From the NCBI GenBank assembly GCA_937923515.1, contig CALDUF010000026.1:25144-89143 (forward strand): DNA of 64,000 nucleotides, read 5' to 3'. The position numbers and the translations under genes were made by a program. The notes below the pieces were generated by a model that ran no database searches, was not told the DNA's origin, and saw only the letters and a list, made by a program, of their open reading frames with translations. Numbering within the stretch: the first letter of the stretch is position 1; each line of letters opens with the position of its first letter. Below are positions 18,417 to 28,316 of this stretch, piece by piece. This DNA comes from an uncultured Flavobacteriaceae bacterium (GTDB lineage Bacteria; Bacteroidota; Bacteroidia; Flavobacteriales; Flavobacteriaceae).

Positions 18417-18453
18417 AAAATGGCTCTACAAAATTATATTGTAAAACCATTTT
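18417..18453 (-). terminator. Terminator after transketolase
   Basis: On the minus strand a 15-bp stem (18453-18439 with 18431-18417, two G-U pairs) with a 7-nt loop is followed by a T-rich run. It lies about 34 nt downstream of the C-terminal transketolase stop. Confidence 0.75.
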
Positions 18454-18486
18454 ATGTTTGCTTGCTAGAAATAAATGTTATCTCTA

Positions 18487-19440
18487 TTACTTTCTTGCAA
18501 TTACTTTTTTAGATTTCTCAACTATAGAAGCACTATTTAAACCATATTTCTCCATAAGTTGTGCTGGTGTACCAGATTCTCCAAAGGTATCGTTTGTACC
18601 AACAAATTCTTGCGGTGCAGGTTGTGTGGTTGCCAAAACTCTAGCAACACTTTCGCCTAAACCACCTAAAATATTGTGCTCTTCAGCAGTTACAACACAG
18701 CCTGTTTTAGCTACAGATTTTAAAATAGCAGCATCATCAAGCGGTTTTATAGTATGAATGTTTATTACTTCGGCAGAAATACCTTGTGCGTGTAAAACTT
18801 TAGAAGCTTCAAGCGCTTCCCAAACCAAATGGCCAGTTGCTACGATGGTTACATCTGTACCTTCTGTAAATGTAATGGCTTTACCAATTTCAAATTTTTG
18901 ATCAGCAGGTGTGAAAATAGGAACCGAAGGTCTACCAAAACGCAAATATACAGGGCCATCATAGTCTGCAATAGCTATAGTAGCCGCTTTAGTTTGGTTA
19001 TAATCACAAGGGTTAATTACCGTCATACCTGGTAACATCTTCATCATACCTATATCTTCAAGAATTTGGTGTGTTGCACCATCTTCACCTAAAGTTAAAC
19101 CAGCATGCGATGCACAAATTTTTACATTCTTACCAGAGTAGGCAATAGATTGACGAATTTGATCGTAAACACGCCCTGTAGAAAAGTTGGCAAACGTTCC
19201 TGTAAAAGGTATTTTACCGCCAATAGTTAAACCAGCAGCTATACCCATCATATTAGCTTCTGCAATACCAATTTGAAAAAAGCGCTCTGGGTTTTCTTTA
19301 ATAAAGTCATTCATTTTTAACGAACCTATTAAATCAGCACAAAGTGCAACCACATTAGGGTTAGTTCTTCCAAGTTCAGTTAAACCAGCACCAAAACCAC
19401 TTCTTGTATCTTTCTTTTCTGTATATGTATATGTTTTCAT
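18487..19440 (-). CDS. Transketolase, C-terminal subunit
   Basis: The pyrimidine-binding plus C-terminal half of a split transketolase, 317 residues. Visible motifs are [32 protein letters not shown] (with the catalytic Glu that activates thiamine diphosphate) and the C-terminal domain [13 protein letters not shown] / [10 protein letters not shown]. It transfers two-carbon units in the non-oxidative pentose phosphate pathway together with the N-terminal subunit encoded 18 nt upstream. A terminator follows. Confidence 0.94.
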   Translation of the reverse strand: MKTYTYTEKKDTRSGFGAGLTELGRTNPNVVALCADLIGSLKMNDFIKENPERFFQIGIAEANMMGIAAGLTIGGKIPFTGTFANFSTGRVYDQIRQSIAYSGKNVKICASHAGLTLGEDGATHQILEDIGMMKMLPGMTVINPCDYNQTKAATIAIADYDGPVYLRFGRPSVPIFTPADQKFEIGKAITFTEGTDVTIVATGHLVWEALEASKVLHAQGISAEVINIHTIKPLDDAAILKSVAKTGCVVTAEEHNILGGLGESVARVLATTQPAPQEFVGTNDTFGESGTPAQLMEKYGLNSASIVEKSKKVIARK

Positions 19441-19458
19441 TTCTTTTTAAGTAAGTGA

Positions 19459-20304
19459 TTAATAATCTCCTAAAGTTTCAGGGTTTTGTTCTAATCCAAT
19501 AGCTAATTGCTCATCATTTGGCGCTTTACCATGCCATGCGTGTGTGTGCATCATAAAATCTACACCATTACCCATTATAGTTTTTAATAAAACACACACT
19601 GGTTTTCCTTTTCCAGTTTCTGCTTTAGCTTTAGCCATACCGTCTAAAATAGCTTCTAGGTTATTACCTTCTTCAATTTCTAAAACAGTCCATCCAAAAG
19701 CTTCAAACTTGCCCTTTATGCTTCCCATAGGTAAAACATCATCAGTAGCACCATCAATTTGCTGACCATTTAAATCTATAGTTGCAATTAGGTTATCCAC
19801 TTTTTTTCCGGCAGCATACATAATAGCTTCCCAGTTTTGGCCTTCTTGTAATTCGCCATCACCATGTAATGTGTATACTAACTTGTCGTCGTTATTTAAT
19901 TTTTTTGCTTGAGCAGCGCCTAGAGCAACCGACATGCCTTGACCTAAAGATCCTGATGCAATACGTATACCAGGAAGTCCTTCATGAGTTGTTGGGTGTC
20001 CTTGAAGACGCGAATTAATTAATCTAAACGTATTTAATTCCTCAACAGGAAAATATCCAGCTCTTGCTAATACACTATAACATACAGGAGAAATATGTCC
20101 GTTAGATAAAAAGAATAAATCTTCTCCAATTCCATCCATTTCGAATGTATCTTTTCTATCCATTATCTCGTTGTAAAGTGCAACGAAAAATTCTGTACAA
20201 CCTAAGGAACCTCCTGGGTGCCCAGAATTTACCTTGTGAACTTGTCTTAAGATATCTCTTCTTACTTGCGTACAAATATCTTCTAAGTGTTTAATGTTTG
20301 GCAT
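19459..20304 (-). CDS. Transketolase, N-terminal subunit
   Basis: The 281-residue thiamine diphosphate-binding half of a split transketolase. It has VNSGHPGGSLGCTEFFVALY, the GSLGQGMSVALGAA loop, and the ThDP motif GDGELQEGQNWEA...NLIATIDLNGQQ. The start is the ATG at 20302-20304. Split transketolases encoded as an N-then-C pair are common in Bacteroidota and archaea. The pair is divergent from tgt. Confidence 0.95.
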   Translation of the reverse strand: MPNIKHLEDICTQVRRDILRQVHKVNSGHPGGSLGCTEFFVALYNEIMDRKDTFEMDGIGEDLFFLSNGHISPVCYSVLARAGYFPVEELNTFRLINSRLQGHPTTHEGLPGIRIASGSLGQGMSVALGAAQAKKLNNDDKLVYTLHGDGELQEGQNWEAIMYAAGKKVDNLIATIDLNGQQIDGATDDVLPMGSIKGKFEAFGWTVLEIEEGNNLEAILDGMAKAKAETGKGKPVCVLLKTIMGNGVDFMMHTHAWHGKAPNDEQLAIGLEQNPETLGDY

Positions 20305-20467
20305 GTTAAGTGATTATTTTTTGCGCCACAAAAATAGGCGATTAAGATAGTTTTACAAACTAAATAAACGCCTATTTTAAATAAATTTACTAAAGGTTTA
20401 AGTAGATATAATAAGTCTGTTTTTTTTGATTTAAAATATGTAGGTTTGCTTTCTGGTTTATTGATAT

Positions 20468-21598
20468 ATGAAATTTGAATTAAAAACAAAAGATGCCCAA
20501 AGTAAGGCGCGTGCGGGTAAAATAACTACAGATCATGGTGTTATTGAAACCCCAATTTTTATGCCTGTGGGCACTGTTGCTTCTGTAAAAGGCGTACACC
20601 AACGCGAACTTAAAAATGATATAAACCCAGATATTATTCTTGGAAACACTTATCATTTATACTTGCGTCCGCAAACTTCAATTATAGAAAAAGCTGGAGG
20701 ATTGCATAAATTTATGAACTGGGATAGAAATATCTTAACAGATTCTGGCGGGTATCAAGTGTATTCACTTTCGGCAAACAGAAAGATTAAAGAGGAAGGT
20801 GTAAAATTTAAATCGCATATAGATGGTAGTTACCATACATTTACGCCCGAAAATGTAATGGAAATTCAGCGCAGTATAGGTGCTGATATTATAATGGCTT
20901 TTGATGAATGCACACCATATCCTTGCGATTATAACTATGCCAAACGCTCTATGCACATGACGCATCGTTGGCTAGATAGATGTATTAATCATTTAGAAAA
21001 AACACCATTAAAGTACGATTATAATCAAGCATTTTTTCCGATAGTACAAGGCAGTACTTATAAAGATTTACGTGTGCAATCTGCAGAATACATTGCTAAT
21101 GCTGATGCTGTGGGTAATGCTATAGGTGGCTTATCGGTAGGTGAACCCGCTGAAGAAATGTATGCCATGACTGAAGTGGTTTGTAACGTATTGCCAGAAG
21201 AAAAACCAAGATATTTAATGGGTGTTGGCACACCAATCAATATTTTAGAAAATATTGCGTTAGGTATTGATATGTTTGATTGTGTAATGCCAACACGAAA
21301 TGCTAGAAACGGTATGTTGTTTACAGCCCATGGTTCTATAAATATTAAAAATAAAAAGTGGGAAGACGATTTTTCTGCAATTGACGATATGGCAATTACC
21401 TTTGTAGATACAGAGTATAGTAAGGCTTATTTACGCCATTTGTTTACGGTAAATGAGTTGTTAGGAAAACAAATTGCTACCATACACAACTTAGGGTTTT
21501 ACTTATGGTTGGTTCGCGAAGCAAGAAAGCATATTTTAGCAGGAGATTTTACCAAATGGAAAAATAAAATGGTAAAACAAATGGATAAGAGGTTATAA
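20468..21598 (+). CDS. tgt: Queuine tRNA-ribosyltransferase (TGT) lacking the zinc cysteines
   Basis: Exchanges guanine-34 of GUN anticodons for the queuosine precursor preQ1. The 376-residue length is standard. Active-site segments are intact: LTDSGGYQVYSL, GGLSVGEPAEEMY and GIDMFDCVMPTRNARNG, with the nucleophilic Asp. The C-terminal zinc site is not. Where E. coli TGT has CDCYTC before AYLHHL, this protein reads AITFVD before AYLRHL, so three cysteines are missing and only the His remains. It is followed 12 nt later by the LptF/G-type permease gene, probably in one operon. Confidence 0.94.
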   Translation: MKFELKTKDAQSKARAGKITTDHGVIETPIFMPVGTVASVKGVHQRELKNDINPDIILGNTYHLYLRPQTSIIEKAGGLHKFMNWDRNILTDSGGYQVYSLSANRKIKEEGVKFKSHIDGSYHTFTPENVMEIQRSIGADIIMAFDECTPYPCDYNYAKRSMHMTHRWLDRCINHLEKTPLKYDYNQAFFPIVQGSTYKDLRVQSAEYIANADAVGNAIGGLSVGEPAEEMYAMTEVVCNVLPEEKPRYLMGVGTPINILENIALGIDMFDCVMPTRNARNGMLFTAHGSINIKNKKWEDDFSAIDDMAITFVDTEYSKAYLRHLFTVNELLGKQIATIHNLGFYLWLVREARKHILAGDFTKWKNKMVKQMDKRL

Positions 21599-21610
21599 CA
21601 ATAGTAACGA

Positions 21611-22687
21611 GTGAAGATATTAGATTGGTACATATTAAAGCGGTATTTATTCACATTCTTGATGATGTTGTTACTGTTTATTCCTATTGGAATTACAGTA
21701 AATTTAGCTGAAAAAATTGGTAAAATTTTAGATAACGATGTGCCTTTTAATGAGGTAGCTTTATTTTATTTAGATTTTACAATTTACTTTGCCAACCTAC
21801 TGTTTCCTTTATTTTTATTCTTATCCGTAATTTGGTTTACATCTAAACTTGCTAATAATACAGAGATTGTTGCATTTTTAAGTTCTGGTGTCTCGTTTTC
21901 AAGATTTTTAAGACCTTATATATACGGTGCTATAATTATAGCGCTTTTTGCATTGGTTTTAGGAATGTTTTTAGCGCCAGAAGCTAGTAAGGGATTTAAT
22001 GAATTCGATTATAAGTACTTTAAAAGAGGTAAAAGTGCCGTTGATAATAAAAATGTATACCGACAAATTAATGATAACGATTTTATTTACGTAAGTAGTT
22101 ACGATTCTAAAAATAAACTAGGTCAAAACTTTACTTTAGAGCATTTAGAAAACAATAAATTGGTATATAAAATCAACGCCAGAAGTATCCGCTATATAGA
22201 AAAAGATACCACATACAGATTGATAGATTACGTAAAACGTAAAATAGGGCCTGTTGGTGATACGCTAGACATAGTTCGTAAAAAGGATACATTATTTTCT
22301 TTTGATGCTGAAGATTTAACACCTGTAATTTACATTGCTGAAACCTTATCGTATCCAGAATTAGTTAAATTTATTAAGAAAGAGGAGGTGAGAGGCTCAT
22401 CAAATATTGGGCGCTACAAACTAGTATTGTACCGAAAATGGAGCTTACCAGTTTCCATATTCATATTAACTATTATCGCTGTAGCAGTGTCCTCAATAAA
22501 ACGACGCGGTGGTATGGGCGTAAATCTAGCACTTGGTATTTGTATCGCTATGGTATTTGTATTTTTTGATAAAATATTTGGCGTAATGGCGCAACAATCT
22601 AACTTTCCGCCAGTAATTGCAGTGTGGTTTCCTAATTTCATTTTTGGTATTTTAGCTGTATATCTATTATACAAAGCCAAACGCTAG
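21611..22687 (+). CDS. LptF/LptG-family permease (YjgP/YjgQ)
   Basis: A 358-residue membrane protein with three N-terminal TM helices, a periplasmic domain (about residues 125-270) and three C-terminal helices, the layout of LptF/LptG. These form the membrane part of the LptBFGC ABC exporter that moves lipopolysaccharide to the outer membrane. It begins with GTG at 21611 (MKILDWYILKRYLFTFLMMLL), which matches the usual N-terminus; no nearby ATG fits. It cannot be told from sequence alone whether it is LptF or LptG. Confidence 0.92.
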   Translation: MKILDWYILKRYLFTFLMMLLLFIPIGITVNLAEKIGKILDNDVPFNEVALFYLDFTIYFANLLFPLFLFLSVIWFTSKLANNTEIVAFLSSGVSFSRFLRPYIYGAIIIALFALVLGMFLAPEASKGFNEFDYKYFKRGKSAVDNKNVYRQINDNDFIYVSSYDSKNKLGQNFTLEHLENNKLVYKINARSIRYIEKDTTYRLIDYVKRKIGPVGDTLDIVRKKDTLFSFDAEDLTPVIYIAETLSYPELVKFIKKEEVRGSSNIGRYKLVLYRKWSLPVSIFILTIIAVAVSSIKRRGGMGVNLALGICIAMVFVFFDKIFGVMAQQSNFPPVIAVWFPNFIFGILAVYLLYKAKR

Positions 22688-22824
22688 CGTTTAATATTTC
22701 ATTTTAATACAATATATAGAAATGCACTTGGTATGTGGTGTCCTAAAAAGGTAAATATGTAGATAATAGTTACACCTAAATTTATGCTTTTATTACAAGT
22801 AATATAAAAAAAAGCAAATTATTA

Positions 22825-23739
22825 ATGAGCGGACTATTTAATATAAAGCCAAAGCTTAAAAATTACCTTCATTTACATCTTCTAGTTTTTATAGCTGGCT
22901 TTACAGCCATTTTAGGTAAAGAAATTTCTATTTCTGCTATTCCATTAGTTTGGTTTCGTATGTCTATGGCTGCGATTTTAATGTTGCTATTTATCTTGCT
23001 TAAAGGCGTTAATTTAAAAATTGATGGAAAATCTATCCTAAAACTAGCTACCGCAGGAGTTATTATCGCCTTGCACTGGATTACTTTTTTTGCAGCTATT
23101 GATGCTGCCAATGTTTCCATAGCGCTAGCCATGTTTTCAACAGGTGCTTTTTTCGCTTCTATTATAGAACCTATTTTTTACAAACGAAAAGTAATAGGTT
23201 ACGAAATTATATTTGGCATACTCGTAATTATTGGTGTATGTATAATTACCCAAGGCGAATTACGGTATATACTGGGCATAGTATTGGGTATTTCTTCAGC
23301 ATTTTTTTCATCACTATTTGCAGTATTAAATGGCGTATTTTTAAAAAAACACTCTGCTATAGTTATTTCGTTCTACGAATTTTTAAGTGGCGTTCTATTT
23401 ATTTCATTATTTATTATGTGTTTTGAAGGCGGATTTTCGTTAGAATTTTTAAATATAACAACCAGAGATTTTTGGCTTTTATTTATTTTGGCATCAATAT
23501 GTACTGCCTATGCGTTTATAGCTTCAGTTCATGTTATGAAGCTTATTAGCCCTTATACTGTGGTGTTAACCTACAATTTAGAACCTGTTTACGGTATTGT
23601 ACTAGCTATGATACTGTATCCAGAGAGTGAAAAAATGAGTACATATTTTTATTATGGTGCCTCAATAATTATAGCTACAGTGGTTTTAAATGGTGTTTTA
23701 AAAAACCGACATGCATTTAAAAGGAAACAATTACAATGA
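22825..23739 (+). CDS. DMT-superfamily transporter (EamA family)
   Basis: A 304-residue protein with about ten hydrophobic helices arranged as two EamA repeats (residues ~10-145 and ~155-295). Features include the first-repeat segment VWFRMSMAAILMLL and the second-repeat end SPYTVVLTYNLEPVYGIVLAMILYPE. Drug/metabolite transporters of this type export or import small metabolites. Substrate unknown. Located between lptF/G and accA, with gaps too long to call an operon. Confidence 0.92.
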   Translation: MSGLFNIKPKLKNYLHLHLLVFIAGFTAILGKEISISAIPLVWFRMSMAAILMLLFILLKGVNLKIDGKSILKLATAGVIIALHWITFFAAIDAANVSIALAMFSTGAFFASIIEPIFYKRKVIGYEIIFGILVIIGVCIITQGELRYILGIVLGISSAFFSSLFAVLNGVFLKKHSAIVISFYEFLSGVLFISLFIMCFEGGFSLEFLNITTRDFWLLFILASICTAYAFIASVHVMKLISPYTVVLTYNLEPVYGIVLAMILYPESEKMSTYFYYGASIIIATVVLNGVLKNRHAFKRKQLQ

Positions 23740-23807
23740 TTTCTAAAATCGAAACAAAATAATTTCATTAGTTTTGTATGCTAACAAAAAAACCGAATTA
23801 AATTCTT

Positions 23808-24761
23808 ATGGAATATTTAGAATTTGAATTACCTATTAAGGAACTTGAAGAACAACTTCAAAAATGTAGAGTGATTGGTGAAGAAAGTGAAGTTGATGTT
23901 ACAGAAACCTGCGGACAAATTGAAGAGAAATTAAAAAGCACAACTACAGATATATACAAAAACCTGTCGCCCTGGCAGCGTGTACAGTTATCTAGACATC
24001 CTAACAGACCCTATACTTTAGATTATATTAAGGCTATTTGTGGCGATTCTTTCTTAGAATTACATGGAGATAGAAGCTTTAAAGACGATAAAGCAATGAT
24101 TGGTGGTTTGGGTAAAATAGGCAACCAAAGCTATATGTTTATTGGTCAGCAAAAGGGATATAACACCAAAACACGCCAGTACAGAAACTTTGGTATGGCA
24201 AATCCTGAAGGCTATAGAAAAGCATTGCGTTTAATGAAATCTGCCGAAAAGTTTGGTATTCCTGTAGTGACGTTGTTAGATACGCCTGGTGCTTATCCAG
24301 GTTTAGAAGCTGAGGAACGCGGACAAGGAGAAGCCATTGCTAGAAACATTTTGGAAATGACACGCCTAAAAGTGCCAGTAATTACAGTAGTAATTGGTGA
24401 AGGTGCATCAGGTGGTGCCTTAGGTATTGGTGTAGGCGATAAAGTATTAATGTTAGAAAACACGTGGTATTCGGTGATTTCACCAGAATCATGTTCGTCT
24501 ATTTTATGGCGTAGTTGGGAGCATAAAGAAACCGCTGCCGAGGCATTAAAGTTAACAGCGACAGATATGAAAAGGTTAAAGTTAATTGATGCTATTATAA
24601 AAGAGCCACTTGGAGGTGCGCATAGAGATCGTGAAAAAACGTTTAAAACCGTAGCAACCGCAATTGAAAAAAATTATGGTGAATTGAAAAACTTATCACC
24701 AAAAGATTTAATTAACCAGCGTATGGAAAAATATGCAAATATGGGTGTGTATAAAGGCTAA
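23808..24761 (+). CDS. accA: Acetyl-CoA carboxylase carboxyltransferase subunit alpha
   Basis: Transfers the carboxyl group from biotin to acetyl-CoA, the first committed step of fatty acid synthesis, as part of the AccA2-AccD2 complex. The 317-residue length is standard. It has the N-terminal IKELEEQL helix, [37 protein letters not shown] and the oxyanion-hole region [15 protein letters not shown]. The start is the ATG at 23808. A terminator follows 20 nt after the stop. Confidence 0.97.
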   Translation: MEYLEFELPIKELEEQLQKCRVIGEESEVDVTETCGQIEEKLKSTTTDIYKNLSPWQRVQLSRHPNRPYTLDYIKAICGDSFLELHGDRSFKDDKAMIGGLGKIGNQSYMFIGQQKGYNTKTRQYRNFGMANPEGYRKALRLMKSAEKFGIPVVTLLDTPGAYPGLEAEERGQGEAIARNILEMTRLKVPVITVVIGEGASGGALGIGVGDKVLMLENTWYSVISPESCSSILWRSWEHKETAAEALKLTATDMKRLKLIDAIIKEPLGGAHRDREKTFKTVATAIEKNYGELKNLSPKDLINQRMEKYANMGVYKG

Positions 24762-24781
24762 TCCCTTTAAAACCAAAACCT

Positions 24782-24813
24782 AAAAAATCTGAAGTTTATA
24801 CTTCAGATTTTTT
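24782..24813 (+). terminator. Terminator after accA
   Basis: A perfect 13-bp inverted repeat (24782-24794 with 24801-24813) with a 6-nt loop, ending in a run of T. It lies inside the open upstream extension of the dnaB frame, which argues that dnaB starts further down. Confidence 0.85.
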
Positions 24814-24928
24814 TTTGGGTTATTCACAACAAAACATAGTTATTAACAGTGCTTTTGTTAATGAAGCGTGTACAACCAAAACGCTATTTTATGATTTAAA
24901 AAGGCATTATTTATGTATTTTCGTGGAT

Positions 24929-26470
24929 ATGAAACAACCTAACCAGTTATCGGGCTACAAAGTAGACAAAAGCACACTTATCAATCTTGAAAAGGGAAAA
25001 ATACCACCTCAAGCACTTGATTTAGAAGAAGTTGTGCTTGGAGCAATGATGATTGATAAAAAAGGAGTTGATGAGGTTATTGATATTTTAAGCCCTGATG
25101 CATTCTATAAAGAAGCACACCAGCTCATCTTTGAAGCTATTTTTCAGTTGTTTGAAGGTAGTGAACCTGTAGACTTATTAACCGTTTCAACACAATTAAA
25201 GAAAAATGCAAAATTAGAAATGGTTGGTGGCGATTTTTACCTTATTTCGCTCACTCAAAAAGTATCATCTTCTGCGCATATCGAGTTTCATGCACGTATC
25301 ATACTTCAAAAATTTATTCAACGTAGTTTAATCAAAATTTCAAACGAAATTATTGAAGATTCTTATGATGAAACAAAAGATGTTTTTGATTTATTAGACA
25401 AAGCAGAATCTAAACTGTATGAAGTAACACAGGGTAATATTAAAAAATCTAGTGAAACTGCTCAAGATTTAGTAATTCAAGCTAAAAAGAAAATTGAGGA
25501 GATTTCAAACAAAGAAGGGTTAAGTGGTATTCCTACAGGGTTTCATAAGCTAGATAAATTAACTTCGGGTTGGCAACCTTCAGATTTAATTATCGTGGCA
25601 GCAAGACCAGGTATGGGTAAAACGGCCTTAACGCTATCTATGGCGCGAAATATTGCTGTAGACCAAAATGTACCAGTAGCTTTTTTCTCGTTAGAGATGG
25701 CATCGGTGCAATTAATAACCCGTTTAATATCGAGCGAAACTGGCTTGTCCTCAGAAAAGTTAAGAACAGGTAAATTAGAAAAGCACGAATGGGAACAGCT
25801 TAATGTAAAAGTTAAAGATTTAGAAAAAGCACCGCTTTTTATTGATGATACACCATCGCTTTCTATTTTTGATTTAAGGGCAAAAGCACGCCGTTTATCT
25901 TCACAACATGGCATAAAATTAATAATGATAGATTATTTGCAGTTAATGACGGGTGGTAGCAGTCATGCAGGTAACCGTGAGCAGGAAATCTCTATGATTT
26001 CTAGAAACCTTAAAGCATTGGCTAAAGAGCTGAATGTGCCCGTAATTGCACTGTCTCAGTTATCGCGTGCTGTAGAAACACGTGGTGGAAGTAAAAGACC
26101 TTTATTATCAGATTTACGTGAATCTGGAGCTATAGAGCAAGATGCAGATATTGTAAGTTTTATTTACAGACCAGAATACTATAAGATTGATGAATGGGAT
26201 GATGAAGAACGCTCTCCTACAGAAGGACAAGCAGAATTTATAATAGCCAAACATAGAAATGGTGGTTTAGAAAATATACGTTTGAAGTTTATTGGGCACT
26301 TAGGTAAGTTTGATAATTTAGACGATTTTGATTCGCCGTTTGAATTTCATAGTAAAATGAATGCTGCAGCAAATGATGATACATTTAAAACAGATAATTT
26401 TACCGCAAGTCCAGACCAAGCCTTTGGTAGCTCATTTAATGAGGACGATGATAATGATGTGCCTTTTTAA
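24929..26470 (+). CDS. dnaB: Replicative DNA helicase DnaB
   Basis: The hexameric 5'-3' helicase of the replication fork. 513 residues from the ATG at 24929 (MKQPNQLSGYKVDKS). It has the N-terminal DnaB domain (about 28-130), a linker helix region, and a RecA-like ATPase domain with Walker A ARPGMGKTAL (about residue 224), Walker B in IKLIMIDYLQLMTG, and the LSRAVETRG / DLRESGAIEQDADIV segments. The acidic C-terminal tail ends in DDDNDVPF, like the SSB-type tails of some flavobacterial helicases. The frame is open back to 24815 but that start would sit next to the accA terminator. No intein is present. Confidence 0.96.
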   Translation: MKQPNQLSGYKVDKSTLINLEKGKIPPQALDLEEVVLGAMMIDKKGVDEVIDILSPDAFYKEAHQLIFEAIFQLFEGSEPVDLLTVSTQLKKNAKLEMVGGDFYLISLTQKVSSSAHIEFHARIILQKFIQRSLIKISNEIIEDSYDETKDVFDLLDKAESKLYEVTQGNIKKSSETAQDLVIQAKKKIEEISNKEGLSGIPTGFHKLDKLTSGWQPSDLIIVAARPGMGKTALTLSMARNIAVDQNVPVAFFSLEMASVQLITRLISSETGLSSEKLRTGKLEKHEWEQLNVKVKDLEKAPLFIDDTPSLSIFDLRAKARRLSSQHGIKLIMIDYLQLMTGGSSHAGNREQEISMISRNLKALAKELNVPVIALSQLSRAVETRGGSKRPLLSDLRESGAIEQDADIVSFIYRPEYYKIDEWDDEERSPTEGQAEFIIAKHRNGGLENIRLKFIGHLGKFDNLDDFDSPFEFHSKMNAAANDDTFKTDNFTASPDQAFGSSFNEDDDNDVPF

Positions 26471-26516
26471 CATTTGATTAATTAATTAGCCTGATTTTTT
26501 CTTTATCTTTCACACA

Positions 26517-27776
26517 ATGAAAAAGGCTCTAATACTTCTAGTTTTATTATTACTTAGTGTAAATACCTATGCGTCCTATGTTCTTATTCCAATGGATGCA
26601 GATGGCCAGAAGAATCATTTAAAAGCTTATGGCATCACGTTTTGGACTTTAGATAAGCAGTTAAAAGTAAAGTGGTTGCTTAATTATAGAGGCGGTTCTT
26701 TTTTATTGCCTGACACTGAGGCAATTCAGCAAGAATGTCAAATACGAGGTGTATCTTTTGAAGTGATTTCTAATGCAAAAGCAGAACGTATTCTTGAAGA
26801 TATTGCAAGTCCAAGTCAAAATATGGAAGCTGTAGTTTTAGAAAAAGCACCTAAAATTGCTGTTTACACGCCAAAGGGTAAATTGCCATGGGATGATGCT
26901 GTAACTATGGTTTTAAAGTATGCCGAAATTCCATATGAAACCGTATACGATGAAGAAGTATTAAATGATGGCCTTTTATTGTTTGATTGGTTGCATTTAC
27001 ACCATGAAGATTTTACAGGACAATACGGTAAGTTTTATGCCAATTATCGCGCTTCGTCATGGTATATCGAGGAAAAAAAGGAAGCAGAAGCTTTAGCTTT
27101 AAAATTAGGCTACGGAAAAGTATCTGAAGCTAAACTTGATGTTGCTTTAAAAATACGCAATTACGTTTTGGGTGGTGGTTTTATGTTTGCCATGTGTAGT
27201 GCTACAGATAGTTTTGATATTGCGCTAGCAGCCGAAGGTATAGATATTTGCGAACCTATGTTTGATGGCGACGGTAGTGACCCCGCGTACCAAAGCAAAA
27301 TAGATTTTAATAGAACATTTGCATTCACTAATTTTTTATTAGAGCGAAGTCCAAAAATTTATGAATTTTCGTCTATAGATACCACACGTAAACGTGCAAT
27401 TTCTAGAACCGCAGATTATTTTTCTTTAATGGAGTTTTCTGCAAAATGGGATCCTATTCCAACTATGTTATGTCAAAATCACACAGCTTTGGTGAAAGGT
27501 TTTATGGGACAAACAACTGCATTTGCTAGAGATGAAGTAAAATCTAATGTTTTGGTTTTAGGTGAAAATAAAACCAATGGCGAAGCAAAATATATTCATG
27601 GTATTAAAGGAAAAGGGTTTTTTACGTTTTACGGCGGTCATGATCCTGAAGATTATCAACACAAAGTAGGAGACCCAAAAACAGAATTAGATTTACATCC
27701 TACATCACCAGGATATCGCTTAATATTAAATAATGTATTGTTTCCTGCTGCTAAGAAGAAAAAGCAAAAAACTTAA
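26517..27776 (+). CDS. Secreted protein of unknown function (database homologues often labelled asparagine synthetase B)
   Basis: A 419-residue protein with a signal peptide (MKKALILLVLLLLSVNTYA). I recall similar flavobacterial proteins carrying the label asparagine synthetase B. However, I see neither an N-terminal Cys nucleophile after processing nor the SGGxDS pyrophosphatase loop of that enzyme. A Cys in a tight turn, GGGFMFAMCSATDSFDIALA (about residues 220-239), recalls the nucleophile elbow of class I glutamine amidotransferase-like folds. A C-terminal YGGHDPEDYQHKVGDP supplies a His/Glu-rich loop. It could be a secreted hydrolase-like protein. The function is not established. Confidence 0.7.
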   Translation: MKKALILLVLLLLSVNTYASYVLIPMDADGQKNHLKAYGITFWTLDKQLKVKWLLNYRGGSFLLPDTEAIQQECQIRGVSFEVISNAKAERILEDIASPSQNMEAVVLEKAPKIAVYTPKGKLPWDDAVTMVLKYAEIPYETVYDEEVLNDGLLLFDWLHLHHEDFTGQYGKFYANYRASSWYIEEKKEAEALALKLGYGKVSEAKLDVALKIRNYVLGGGFMFAMCSATDSFDIALAAEGIDICEPMFDGDGSDPAYQSKIDFNRTFAFTNFLLERSPKIYEFSSIDTTRKRAISRTADYFSLMEFSAKWDPIPTMLCQNHTALVKGFMGQTTAFARDEVKSNVLVLGENKTNGEAKYIHGIKGKGFFTFYGGHDPEDYQHKVGDPKTELDLHPTSPGYRLILNNVLFPAAKKKKQKT

Positions 27777-28237
27777 AGATCTTGCGTAATTATCTTTCGC
27801 TTAAAGGTATAAACAAAACCATCGTTACCTGTTCCTTCAGATGTAATGTTTTGGTTTACAATTAAGTCATCTTCAGTTGGTGTTAGTAAACCTCCAAACT
27901 CATTACCATCAACAAGCAAAATGGATTGTGTATCATAAACAGGAATTGAAACAGAGTAGCTACCCGTATCTAAGCCATCCTCTGCATCAGTATCTGTATT
28001 GTTATTATCTATAATTAGTGTACCACTTCCAGCGGCGTCAATATTAAAAATCCAAACTACAGTATCCATTTCAAAATCTAAATCTACACCTTGAAACCCA
28101 CCAGACACGTTAACCAAATGCCATTGAAAAATTTGAACCACTCTGGCTTCATCCATCTCTAAGCCATCATTGTTGTCAACACTACAAGAAAACGTTAAAA
28201 ACGTTATAGCAAGCACTATATAAAACTTAAGTTTCAT
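27773..28237 (-). CDS. Small lipoprotein, lipocalin-like, function unknown
   Basis: A 154-residue protein with a signal peptide and lipobox (FLTFSC, Cys18) followed by a beta-rich domain of about 130 residues with repeated short strands ending in DGFVYTFKRK. The length and pattern are like the small lipocalin-type lipoproteins common in Bacteroidota. No binding residue can be assigned. Its 3' end overlaps the convergent secreted-protein gene by 4 nt. Confidence 0.75.
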   Translation of the reverse strand: MKLKFYIVLAITFLTFSCSVDNNDGLEMDEARVVQIFQWHLVNVSGGFQGVDLDFEMDTVVWIFNIDAAGSGTLIIDNNNTDTDAEDGLDTGSYSVSIPVYDTQSILLVDGNEFGGLLTPTEDDLIVNQNITSEGTGNDGFVYTFKRKIITQDL

Positions 28238-28316
28238 TACAGAAAAGAATAATTGTTTTAGTAATTAGATGGTAAAAATAAGCAAAGGTTGCGTAAATAG
28301 TATAAAAACTTGCGTG

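Noticed and set aside
24815..24928. N-terminal extension of DnaB by 38 residues
   Set aside because: The extension would start two bases after the accA terminator stem (24782-24813) and does not resemble DnaB N-termini; the ATG at 24929 gives the normal length.
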